Assembly: GCF_010727325.1 (NCBI RefSeq)
Contig: NZ_AP022565.1
Location: forward strand, 2,976,001-3,040,000
Direction: 5' to 3'
Source of the DNA: Mycolicibacterium alvei
GTDB lineage: Bacteria; Actinomycetota; Actinomycetes; Mycobacteriales; Mycobacteriaceae
DNA: 64,000 nucleotides
Shown in pieces: positions 9,283 through 16,574 of this stretch (within the stretch, counting starts at the first letter, position 1; each line of letters opens with the position of its first letter). Below the pieces are notes generated by a model that was given only the letters and a program-made list of their open reading frames with translations, made no database searches and was not told the origin of the DNA. The translations under genes were made by a program, and so were the position numbers.

Positions 9283-10143
9283 CTAGCCGGACAGGTTGAA
9301 GTTGCCGTTGGAGCCGTAGACGGCCAGCGAGATCAACAGGGTGATCGAGACGACGACGATCAGCGACGTCCGGACCGCGTTGCCGACGGCGACACCGACA
9401 CCGGCAGGACCGCCGGTGGCAAAGAAGCCGAAGTAGGTGTGCACCAGCAGAATTGCCAACGCCATCAGCAGCGCCTGCAGGAATGACCAGAGCAGGTCGA
9501 TCGGGTTGAGGAACGTGCTGAAGTAGTGACCGTACAGACCACCGGACTGCCCGAGCAGCACGACGGTGGTGAACTGACTGGCCACAAACGACAGGATCAC
9601 CGCGATCGAGTACAGCGGCGTGATCGCGATCATTCCGGCCACGATGCGACTGGACACCAGGTACTCGACGGGCCGGATCGCCATCGCTTCGAGGGCATCG
9701 ACCTCCTCGTTGATCCGCATGGCGCCGAGTTGCGCGGTGACGCCGGCGCCGAAGGTGGCGGCCAGGCCGATTCCGGCGACGATGGGCGCCGAGATCCGGA
9801 CGTTGATGAAGGCCGCCAGGAATCCGGTGAGCGCTTCGATGCCGATGTTGCCCAGCGAGGAATAGCCCTGGATCGCCAGGACCCCGCCAGTGGCCAGGGT
9901 CAGGAATCCGACGATGACGACCGTTCCGCCGATCATCGCCAATGTCCCTGCACCCATGCTGATCTCGGCGATCAACCGGACGACTTCCTTGCGGTAGTGC
10001 ACGGCCGCATGGGGCATGCCTGCCAGTGCCCGCCCGTAGAACAGGACATGGTCACCGATGCCGCTCAGCGCGACACCCGGCCGTCGTACAGCCCGGGACA
10101 GGCGCGGGTACGCCGACTGGAGTACAGCGGTGGCCCCCGTCAT
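9283..10143 (-). CDS. yrbEB: YrbE/MlaE-type permease, second subunit (YrbEB)
   Basis: 286 residues, integral membrane protein of the MlaE family with about five to six hydrophobic segments. The conserved MlaE helix pattern (ATFGAGVTAQLGAMRINEEVDALEAM) is visible at about residues 128-153. With YrbEA it forms the permease that receives substrate from the Mce proteins. The ATPase MceG (Mkl) that powers such importers is not encoded in this window. The start overlaps the yrbEA stop by 4 bp. Confidence 0.95.
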   Translation of the reverse strand: MTGATAVLQSAYPRLSRAVRRPGVALSGIGDHVLFYGRALAGMPHAAVHYRKEVVRLIAEISMGAGTLAMIGGTVVIVGFLTLATGGVLAIQGYSSLGNIGIEALTGFLAAFINVRISAPIVAGIGLAATFGAGVTAQLGAMRINEEVDALEAMAIRPVEYLVSSRIVAGMIAITPLYSIAVILSFVASQFTTVVLLGQSGGLYGHYFSTFLNPIDLLWSFLQALLMALAILLVHTYFGFFATGGPAGVGVAVGNAVRTSLIVVVSITLLISLAVYGSNGNFNLSG

Positions 10144-10910
10144 CGCGTGGTCATCTGGATGCCGATGGCGGTGACCACCACGTTGACGACGAACAACGCC
10201 ATGAAGGCGTAGACCACCGTTTCATTGACGGCGTTGCCCACCGCTTTGGCACCTCCACCCGAGACGGTCAGACCGCGGTAGCACGCGACCAGTCCGGCGA
10301 TCAGGCCGAACAGGGCCGCCTTGACGCAGGAGATGATGACCTCCGGAATACCGGTGAGCAGGGTGATACCTGCGGCGAACGCGCCGGGGTTGACATCTTG
10401 GACGAACACCGAGAACAGGTATCCGCCAAGGATTCCGATGATCACCACGACGCTGTTGAGCAGGAGCGCCACCAGACCCGAGGCCAGCATCCGCGGGGTG
10501 ACCAGACGCTGGATCGGGTTGATGCCCAGCACCTCCATGGCGTCGATCTCTTCACGGACGGTCCGCGACCCCAGATCCGCGCACATCGCCGTGGCTCCGG
10601 CACCTGCCACGATCAACACGGTCACCATCGGCCCCACCTGGGTCACGGCGCCGAAGGCCGCGCCCGCCCCGGACAGGTCGGCTGCCCCCAGTTCCCGCAA
10701 CAGGATGTTCAGGGTGAACGAGACCAGGACCGTGAAAGGGATCGCGACCAACAGCGTCGGCGCCATGGAAACCCGCGCCACAAACCAGGATTGGTCAAGG
10801 AATTCGCGCCATTGGAATGGTCTGCGCACCGTGAATCTGGCGGCATCCATCGACATGGCGAACAACCCGCCCACCCCCTCGAGTGGGCCGGCGAGTTGTC
10901 GCTGCAGCAT
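10140..10910 (-). CDS. yrbEA: YrbE/MlaE-type permease, first subunit (YrbEA)
   Basis: 256 residues from the ATG at 10910, chosen because a strong AAAAGGAGAA ribosome site precedes it; the open frame continues to 11054 but without such a site. MlaE-family permease with the conserved ATAMCADLGSRTVREEIDAM segment at about residues 113-132. It is the first gene of the Mce operon. The 228 bp between it and the divergent hydrolase gene carry the 11052-11065 operator-like site and should hold both promoters. Confidence 0.93.
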   Translation of the reverse strand: MLQRQLAGPLEGVGGLFAMSMDAARFTVRRPFQWREFLDQSWFVARVSMAPTLLVAIPFTVLVSFTLNILLRELGAADLSGAGAAFGAVTQVGPMVTVLIVAGAGATAMCADLGSRTVREEIDAMEVLGINPIQRLVTPRMLASGLVALLLNSVVVIIGILGGYLFSVFVQDVNPGAFAAGITLLTGIPEVIISCVKAALFGLIAGLVACYRGLTVSGGGAKAVGNAVNETVVYAFMALFVVNVVVTAIGIQMTTR

Positions 10911-11051
10911 CGTGTTCTCCTTTTCTGCGTGCCGACCATCCGGGGGCTGATATGACCTGGAACACGTCTCGACCGGGAACCATCGCAGTTCACAACCGAG
11001 CGCACCATCGCGTGTCCCACCCACCGGGAATACCGCCTCGCGGCCGCTAGT

Positions 11052-11065
11052 CACCGGTCAGCGGA
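11052..11065 (-). promoter_or_regulatory. Cluster motif site 1 (mce operon / hsaD-like gene)
   Basis: Reads TCCGCTGACCGGTG on the minus strand, 12 of 14 matches to the consensus TCCGCTGACCGGGA recurring through this window. It lies 142 bp from the yrbEA start and 74 bp from the hydrolase start. A weaker partial copy (last eight bases GACCGGGA, 10971-10978, plus strand) is closer to yrbEA. Confidence 0.6.
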
Positions 11066-11138
11066 ACATCCCATTGCCGACCTTTTCGGCCGCGTGTGAG
11101 GCTGGATGCAACGAGCCCAGCAAAAAGAAAGAAGACAC

Positions 11139-12017
11139 GTGTCAAATTCTGCTGCGACCAGTACCGGTGTCGGCATGACGGATGCGCTGCGTGAGATCGA
11201 CACCAGTGCAGGAACTTTGCGGTACTACGACGTCGGCCAGGGGCCGACCGTGCTGTTCTTGCACGGATCAGGTCCCGGCGTGACCGGGTGGCGCAACTTC
11301 CGCGGGGTGTTACCGACGTTCGCGGAACGCTTCCGGTGCCTGGTCCTGGAATTTCCCGGATTCGGAGTTTCCGATGACTGGGGCGGGCACCCGATGGTCA
11401 CCGCCCAGGGCGCTGTAACTCCCTTCCTCGATGCCCTCGGCATCGAACGGGTGGACATCGTCGGCAACTCCATGGGCGGCGGGGTCGGCATAAACACGGC
11501 GATCAACGAACCCGAACGGGTCAGCCGCCTCGTGACGATCGGCGGGATCGGTACCACGATCTTCTCCCCCGGCCCGAGCGAGGGAATCCGTCTGCTCCAG
11601 GAATTCACCGAAGACCCGACTCGGCAGCGCCTCATCGACTGGCTTCATTCCATGGTCTACGACCGGTCGTTGGTCACCGAGGAACTCATCGAGGAGCGCT
11701 GGACGCTGGCGACCGACCCGGAGACGTTGGCCGCCGCACGCCGCATGTACGGGAAGGCGGCGTTCGCAGCGATGATGGCATCGATGGCCGCGTCAGACCT
11801 GCCCATGCCCTGGGCACGGATGCACAAGGTGTCGGCACCGACACTGTTGACGTGGGGACGCGATGATCGCGTGAGTCCGCTTGATATGGCATTGATTCCG
11901 ATGCGGACCATACCCAACGCCGAGCTTCACGTGTTCCCCAACTGTGGGCACTGGGCCATGATCGAGGCGAAGTCCGCTTTCGAGTCTGTGGTCACGAACT
12001 TCCTGGCACGGGGCTAG
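11139..12017 (+). CDS. hsaD: Meta-cleavage product hydrolase, HsaD/BphD type
   Basis: 292 residues from the GTG at 11139 (AAAGAAAGAAG just upstream). An alpha/beta-hydrolase of the C-C bond hydrolase family, which cleaves vinylogous diketones made by extradiol dioxygenases. The family pattern is clear: oxyanion motif HGSGPGVTGWRNF (about residues 42-54), nucleophile elbow GNSMGGG (Ser about 111), acid in GRDDR (about 242) and His in NCGHWAM (about 271). The encoded HsaC-type dioxygenase and HsaA/HsaB make the same role here likely, although its gene lies apart from them. Its stop overlaps the convergent TetR stop in CTAG. It shares a divergent promoter region with the mce operon. Confidence 0.85.
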   Translation: MSNSAATSTGVGMTDALREIDTSAGTLRYYDVGQGPTVLFLHGSGPGVTGWRNFRGVLPTFAERFRCLVLEFPGFGVSDDWGGHPMVTAQGAVTPFLDALGIERVDIVGNSMGGGVGINTAINEPERVSRLVTIGGIGTTIFSPGPSEGIRLLQEFTEDPTRQRLIDWLHSMVYDRSLVTEELIEERWTLATDPETLAAARRMYGKAAFAAMMASMAASDLPMPWARMHKVSAPTLLTWGRDDRVSPLDMALIPMRTIPNAELHVFPNCGHWAMIEAKSAFESVVTNFLARG

Positions 12018-12658
12018 CGAGTTCCGTCCGACGGTTGGAGTCCGGCCAGCACCATGGCGATTCCGGACCGGTGCGCCGCTATCAACTCGTCGAGTTCATG
12101 CGGTTCCTTGGCGTCGGTCCACCAGATGTAGGCGTTACTGCTGACGTGGACGATCAGCCTGCTCGGCAATGAGCGCGTGAACACGTCGTCGCTCAAGTCG
12201 AAGTGCCCGGCCAGAAACTCGGTGATGGCGTCGGCGAGGTTCTCGCTCCATTCCATCCATCGCAGTCGGTACTGCGGAGTCTCGGCAACGAGGGACATCA
12301 GTTTCCGCGCCTTGTCCACCGACTGCCGATGCTGGGCCCCGGCTGACTGGCGATGCCGAACCTCGACCGTGAACATGTCGACAAGGACATCAACGGGGTC
12401 TGAATCCGCTGCAGCACAGGACAACAGATCCCGCATGTTCGTCTCGCTTCGCCCGAACAACGGCCCCAGTACGTCTTCCTTTACCGGGAAGTGGCGGTAG
12501 AACGTACGCGTCGCGATGCCGACTTCGGCGCAGATGCGCTCCACGGTTGCCGTGGTGTCGCCGTCGGCGATGAAGATGTCGCATGCGGTCCTGGCGATGT
12601 TGAGCCGCAATTCCTCAGCGCGACGCTCGGTGAGCGTCGGCCCCTTACCTTTGGGCAT
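12014..12658 (-). CDS. TetR family transcriptional regulator
   Basis: 214 residues. The N-terminal helix-turn-helix is clear at about residues 35-65 (ATVERICAEVGIATRTFYRHFPVKEDVL), and the C-terminal ligand domain is all-helical. It lies tail to tail with the hsaD-like gene and divergent from an IclR gene. The 118-bp space to that gene contains a 27-bp palindrome at 12723-12749, which either protein may bind. The inducer is unknown; a steroid intermediate or CoA ester is a guess from context. Confidence 0.9.
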   Translation of the reverse strand: MPKGKGPTLTERRAEELRLNIARTACDIFIADGDTTATVERICAEVGIATRTFYRHFPVKEDVLGPLFGRSETNMRDLLSCAAADSDPVDVLVDMFTVEVRHRQSAGAQHRQSVDKARKLMSLVAETPQYRLRWMEWSENLADAITEFLAGHFDLSDDVFTRSLPSRLIVHVSSNAYIWWTDAKEPHELDELIAAHRSGIAMVLAGLQPSDGTR

Positions 12659-12722
12659 TCGCTGATTGTCGTCGCACCGGCACGCGGTCTCCTTTACTTC
12701 GCAGGCACGCTGTGCCTAGACT

Positions 12723-12749
12723 CACACCTGTCACGTTGTGACACGTGTG
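12723..12749. promoter_or_regulatory. 27-bp palindrome between TetR and IclR genes
   Basis: Two 12-nt arms (core TGTCAC / GTGACA) separated by GTT, with a single mismatched pair at 12728/12744. It ends 27 bp before the GTG of the IclR gene and lies 65 bp upstream of the TetR start, a normal position for an autoregulatory operator. Confidence 0.7.
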
Positions 12750-12776
12750 CAGAGTATGACAGGTATGGAGGGATTT

Positions 12777-13649
12777 GTGCCAACGTCGGATGACGACGCT
12801 GCTCCCATAGCGCTGCTCAATCGGGCGGCTGCGCTTCTGGAGGTCTTCGGCGCGCGCCAAACACTCACCCTGGCGGAAATCACCCGGTATTCGCACGTTC
12901 CCCGCTCGTCGACTCATCGCATCCTGCAGGGACTGGTCCAGCTCGGCTGGATCGAACGCCATGGCGCCGAATACACACTGGGGCTGAAGATGTTCGAATT
13001 CGGCCGCCAGGCAGTGCGACAGCGCCGAGTTCCGGAAGCGGCACTGCCGGTGATGGCGGACCTACACCGTCGCACCGGCCTGACGGCGCATCTCAGCGTC
13101 CTGACGGGTACGCACGTGCTCCACATCGAACGCTTCGGCATGTGGCCCAGCTCCGGCAGTTGTTGGCAGGTCGGTTTCAAGCAGCCCGTGGAACAGAGCG
13201 CCGCCGGCAGAGCGCTCCTGGCGCAGATGGACGAGTCAGCCTGGCCAGAGTTGCGGTACGCGGTGACATCGCCGTACGGAATTCGCAATCGAGCGGAGTT
13301 GGATCGAAGTCTGGCCGCCGTAGGCGCTCGCGGCGGGGTTGCCGTCGATGCCGAGGGTTGTGAGCGGGGAGTCACCGTCGTTGCCGCTCCGATCAGCGTG
13401 AGCGAGGGAGGCAATCAATTTGCGCTGTCGCTGTGCGGGCCCGCCAGGTCGACGCGGATCGAGCCCGTCGCCGCGGCTGTTCACAGCGCGTCATGGGCTA
13501 TCTGCCATAGCCTTTCAGATGTGCCCCGCAACGGCGCGCGCCAGTCACGAGCGGCGCATCGCGTGGTGACGCCGGCCATGATCCATCGAACCGGCGAGCC
13601 CACAGTGGCAGCCGTCGGGGGTAGGCGACAAGAACCTCGCGGCGCATAG
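12777..13649 (+). CDS. IclR family transcriptional regulator
   Basis: 290 residues from the GTG at 12777, chosen because GGAGGG lies 4-5 bp upstream; longer starts at 12738-12765 would run into the palindrome and lack a ribosome site. N-terminal winged helix at about residues 15-65 (LTLAEITRYSHVPRSSTHRILQGL) and the IclR effector domain after residue 80 (LHRRTGLTAHLSVL, FKQPVEQSAAGRALLA). The C-terminal 45 residues are Arg-rich and beyond the usual family end. Divergent from the TetR gene; convergent with the BVMO operon end at 13660. Confidence 0.9.
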   Translation: MPTSDDDAAPIALLNRAAALLEVFGARQTLTLAEITRYSHVPRSSTHRILQGLVQLGWIERHGAEYTLGLKMFEFGRQAVRQRRVPEAALPVMADLHRRTGLTAHLSVLTGTHVLHIERFGMWPSSGSCWQVGFKQPVEQSAAGRALLAQMDESAWPELRYAVTSPYGIRNRAELDRSLAAVGARGGVAVDAEGCERGVTVVAAPISVSEGGNQFALSLCGPARSTRIEPVAAAVHSASWAICHSLSDVPRNGARQSRAAHRVVTPAMIHRTGEPTVAAVGGRRQEPRGA

Positions 13650-13659
13650 GCACCCATGT

Positions 13660-14433
13660 TCACCAGTCCTGCCAAGGAATGATCGTGTTCAGCGGCGTAT
13701 CGATGACGCACTCTCCCGCGGCCGGTTCAGGTGCCTTGTCGGCCAGCTGTTCCCTGATCCGGCCGGTGACACGGACCGGATCGTCATCGAGGTAGAGCAG
13801 ACGGACGCGCAGGCCGCCTGGAGGATCTGCCGCCTCCGAGGAACGGAGGCCGAGCCCATTGTCCTGGTGGCGGTCCAATGCGAAAGTCCATGCCCCCGCC
13901 ACACCGTCCAGTTCCAGCAGAGCCGGGATCGCCACCCGGTCCTCCCATCGGTGATGCTCGTGAGCTCCTGCGCCGTAGGGTTCGGCAAACCGGGTCATCG
14001 TCAGGTGCAGCCCGCGGTTGGGCCGGTACGGGATCACGCCGGGCGACACCAACGCCGAGGCAGCGGCGTAGCCCTTGACCGGTCGGAAGAATGCGAGCAC
14101 AGTGCGCCGCACGCCAGGGATCTGCGGTCCGCGGCCCCACTGAAATGAATCCGCACCGAGCTGCTCCCACTCTCGCACCGACTCTTGCACCGGAGACCGA
14201 AACCAGTACATCGCGACATAGTCTGTGTCGGCCTGCCCAGGCTCGGCCGTAGAAGCGTCGCGACACTCGGCCGGGCGGCTCCACCGATCACCCCAGGCAA
14301 CTCCGGGAAGCGCGAGATTTTCGGGACGATGGTCCAACTGATGCCATTCGTTGTAGCGCCGGTGTTCCTCGGCTCCCCCGCCACCAAGTGCGACGAACGA
14401 GAAGAACACCAGCGGGCAATCAGTAGCGGACAT
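13660..14433 (-). CDS. EthD/dimeric alpha-beta barrel-like protein
   Basis: 257 residues. The first part (RYNEWHQLDHRPENLALPGVAWGDRW) has the short-loop plus W/H-rich pattern of EthD-like dimeric alpha+beta barrels, and a second, similar unit (LHLTMTRFAEP...HEHHRWEDRVAIPALLELDGVAGAWTF) follows at about residues 140-190. The protein thus looks like two fused ferredoxin-like units. The family includes EthD and stress-response A/B barrels; catalytic roles vary and none is certain. Last gene of the BVMO-SDR-SDR-NTF2 operon, 9 bp after the NTF2-like gene, so it probably helps process the same metabolite. Confidence 0.65.
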   Translation of the reverse strand: MSATDCPLVFFSFVALGGGGAEEHRRYNEWHQLDHRPENLALPGVAWGDRWSRPAECRDASTAEPGQADTDYVAMYWFRSPVQESVREWEQLGADSFQWGRGPQIPGVRRTVLAFFRPVKGYAAASALVSPGVIPYRPNRGLHLTMTRFAEPYGAGAHEHHRWEDRVAIPALLELDGVAGAWTFALDRHQDNGLGLRSSEAADPPGGLRVRLLYLDDDPVRVTGRIREQLADKAPEPAAGECVIDTPLNTIIPWQDW

Positions 14434-14442
14434 CGCTGCCTC

Positions 14443-14919
14443 TCAGATCTGCTCGGGGACAGGCGCTCCCGCCAATCCAAGGTTCAGTAGAGTGTGCGCG
14501 TACAATTTGCCGTTGAGCAATCTGCTGGTGCGCGTCGTGATCTGCCATTGCCCTTCGAGACGTTTCAGCGCGAAGTGATTGGCAGTGGCCCGCCACACTC
14601 GAAACCCAGACTCGCCATCGCGCAACAGAACCAGCGATTCGCACACCGCGACGGCGCGGTCGCCATCGACCGTGACCACCGCCGGTCCGAGAAAATGGCA
14701 ACAGCCCGCGGCCACCAGATCCTGGTGACCGGTCGAGCTGACCATCTGATGCACGCCGCCCCGGCCGGTCATCAGCCAGTCCTCGACGTCATAGGTTCCG
14801 TCGACCGCCCACAGCGCGGCCGCATTGTCAGCGTTGCCGGCATCTACCGAAGGACCGTATGAGGCCAACAGTCTCGTGATGGCCAGCTCATCTTCGAGGC
14901 GTTGTAGCCGAGCGAGCAT
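14443..14919 (-). CDS. NTF2/SnoaL-like protein
   Basis: 158 residues with the SnoaL-like opening (LARLQRLEDELAITRLLASYGPSVDAGNADNAAALWAVDGTYDV), a curved sheet (VVTVDGDRAVAVCESLVLL, FRVWRATANHFALKRLEGQWQITTRTSRLLNG) and a cone-shaped pocket typical of ketosteroid isomerases, SnoaL cyclases and scytalone dehydratases. GGAGG at 14935-14941 lies rather far from the ATG at 14919, but no nearer in-frame start exists. One of four NTF2-like proteins in this window. Substrate not deducible; dehydration or isomerisation of a steroid intermediate is an inference from the operon. Confidence 0.75.
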   Translation of the reverse strand: MLARLQRLEDELAITRLLASYGPSVDAGNADNAAALWAVDGTYDVEDWLMTGRGGVHQMVSSTGHQDLVAAGCCHFLGPAVVTVDGDRAVAVCESLVLLRDGESGFRVWRATANHFALKRLEGQWQITTRTSRLLNGKLYAHTLLNLGLAGAPVPEQI

Positions 14920-14940
14920 CTGCTGTTCGATGTCGGCCTC

Positions 14941-15774
14941 CTAGCGTTGGGTACTTCCGGCGTCAACCGGCAGGCTGATCGCGGTGACATACCGGGCTTC
15001 GTCCGACGCCAGGAACAAGCTGGCGTTCGCGATGTCGACGGGCTGCACCCATGGCACGGCGAGCAGGTTCATCTGCGTGGCGGCGGTGGCGAATTCGTTA
15101 CGGGTGGGCGGACGGTCCAGGTCGGGCCGGAACCCACTGCGGACGACGTCGTTCTGGATCAGCGGCGTGTCCACGTTGGTCGGGTGGACACAGTTGACCC
15201 GCACGCCATGGGGCGCCAAATCATGGGCAAGGCTACGCATCAGTCCGACGACGCCGTGCTTGGCGGCGGTGTAGTGCCCGACGCCCGCGAGTCCCCGGAG
15301 ACCCGCGATCGAACTGATCAGAACCATCGAGCCCGCGCCGCGTTTGATCAGGTGAGGCGCCGTGGCAGCGCAGGTGTTCCACACCCCGGTCAGGTTGATG
15401 TCGAGCATGGTGCGCCACGCCGCCTCGGAGAGTTCGATGGCGGCACCTCGCGACGTGATTCCGGCAGTGGCGCAGACGATATCGATCCCATCGAACTCCG
15501 TGGCGCCGCGGTCGACAACGTCATGGAGTTCGTCCGGGCTCCGGACGTCGACGATCTCGGTGACGATCCGACCGCCTGCCTGCTCGACAAGGCGAGCTGT
15601 TTCCGCGAGATCCTGCGGTGCGCTGGGTGGCACCTGCACCGACTCGATCGGCCCGCACACATCGATTGCGATGATCGCAGCGCCTTCTTCGGCGAAGCGC
15701 ACTGCCTGGGCGCGGCCGATGCCGCGCGCAGCACCGGTGATCACAGCGGTCTTGCCCGTCAGCCGACCGGTCAT
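14941..15774 (-). CDS. Mycofactocin-coupled SDR family oxidoreductase
   Basis: 277 residues from the ATG at 15774 (MTGRLTGKTAVITGAARGIG). Classical SDR: TGAARGIG cofactor loop (about residues 11-18), NxAG replaced by ATAG, catalytic Ser in LISSIAG and YTAAK Tyr/Lys. The insertion AIDVCGPIESVQ...DLAETARLVEQAGGRIV after the second beta strand is characteristic of the mycofactocin-associated SDRs. In these proteins NAD stays bound and electrons leave through mycofactocin. The mycofactocin genes themselves are not here. It overlaps the neighbouring SDR stop by 4 bp. Confidence 0.85.
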   Translation of the reverse strand: MTGRLTGKTAVITGAARGIGRAQAVRFAEEGAAIIAIDVCGPIESVQVPPSAPQDLAETARLVEQAGGRIVTEIVDVRSPDELHDVVDRGATEFDGIDIVCATAGITSRGAAIELSEAAWRTMLDINLTGVWNTCAATAPHLIKRGAGSMVLISSIAGLRGLAGVGHYTAAKHGVVGLMRSLAHDLAPHGVRVNCVHPTNVDTPLIQNDVVRSGFRPDLDRPPTRNEFATAATQMNLLAVPWVQPVDIANASLFLASDEARYVTAISLPVDAGSTQR

Positions 15775-16574
15775 GTCGTCTTCTGGGTCAGGCCCGCGTC
15801 GACGACGAGCTGGGTGCCGGTGATGTATCGAGCTTGGTCGGAAGCCAGGAAAAGCGCCGCGTTGGCCACATCGACGGGCTCCACCCACGGCACCGGGAGC
15901 AGATTTTGGGCGGTGAGCACTTCGATTGCATCGGCTTCGGTGGGGTTGTCCAGATCTGGTCGCAACCGTTTATACGTGTCGGGGTTGCGCACCATCGGGG
16001 TGGCCACGGCTCCGGGATGGACGGTATTCACCCGGATACGTTGCGGCCCGAGTTCATTGGCGAGTGTGCGGGCCAGCCCCACCGCCGCATGTTTACTCGC
16101 GGTGTAGGGCGCCGTGCCGGCGGTGCCGCGTAAACCGTTGGTGGAGCTGATGATCACCACCGTCCCGCCTTCGGAACCGATGTGGGGCACACCGGCCTTG
16201 ACCGTGTGCCAGACGCCGGTCAGATTGACATCCAGATTGCGTTGCCATTCCTGGGCGCTGATCGTCCAGGCCGGCCTGTTCGGTGTGTGGATTCCCGCAT
16301 TGGCGACGATGATGTCGAGGCGGCCCAATGTCGTCACACCCGAGTCAACCGCGAACGTGACCTCAGCGAGATTACTGATATCGGCCGCGCCGACGGCACA
16401 ACGCCTGCCGCGCTGCCGCACTCGCTCGGCCGTCTCTCGTAGGTCGTCGGTGACCTCAGTCCGATCGAGCGCTATGACGTCGGCCCCGGCGTCGGCGAAG
16501 CGTTCGCAATGCACGCGCCCGGTACCACCACCGGCGCCGGTGACCAGGACGACTTTGCCCGCCAGGTCCGTCAC
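15771..16574 (-). CDS. SDR family oxidoreductase
   Basis: 267 residues from the GTG at 16574, which shares one base with the stop of the BVMO gene. TGAGGGTG cofactor loop, NAG (IVANAG), catalytic Ser (IISSTNG) and YTASK motif are all present. The C-terminal half (ANELGPQRIRVNTVHPGAVATPMVRN, VPWVEPVDVANAALFLASDQARYITG) is close to that of the next SDR, suggesting a tandem duplication; the mycofactocin-type insertion is shorter here. Probably oxidises a secondary alcohol or reduces a ketone of the operon substrate. Confidence 0.88.
   Translation of the reverse strand: MTDLAGKVVLVTGAGGGTGRVHCERFADAGADVIALDRTEVTDDLRETAERVRQRGRRCAVGAADISNLAEVTFAVDSGVTTLGRLDIIVANAGIHTPNRPAWTISAQEWQRNLDVNLTGVWHTVKAGVPHIGSEGGTVVIISSTNGLRGTAGTAPYTASKHAAVGLARTLANELGPQRIRVNTVHPGAVATPMVRNPDTYKRLRPDLDNPTEADAIEVLTAQNLLPVPWVEPVDVANAALFLASDQARYITGTQLVVDAGLTQKTT

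Noticed and set aside
10965..10978. Possible extra motif copy closer to yrbEA
   Set aside because: Only the last eight bases (GACCGGGA) agree; too weak to list as a site, although its position 55 bp from the start would fit.
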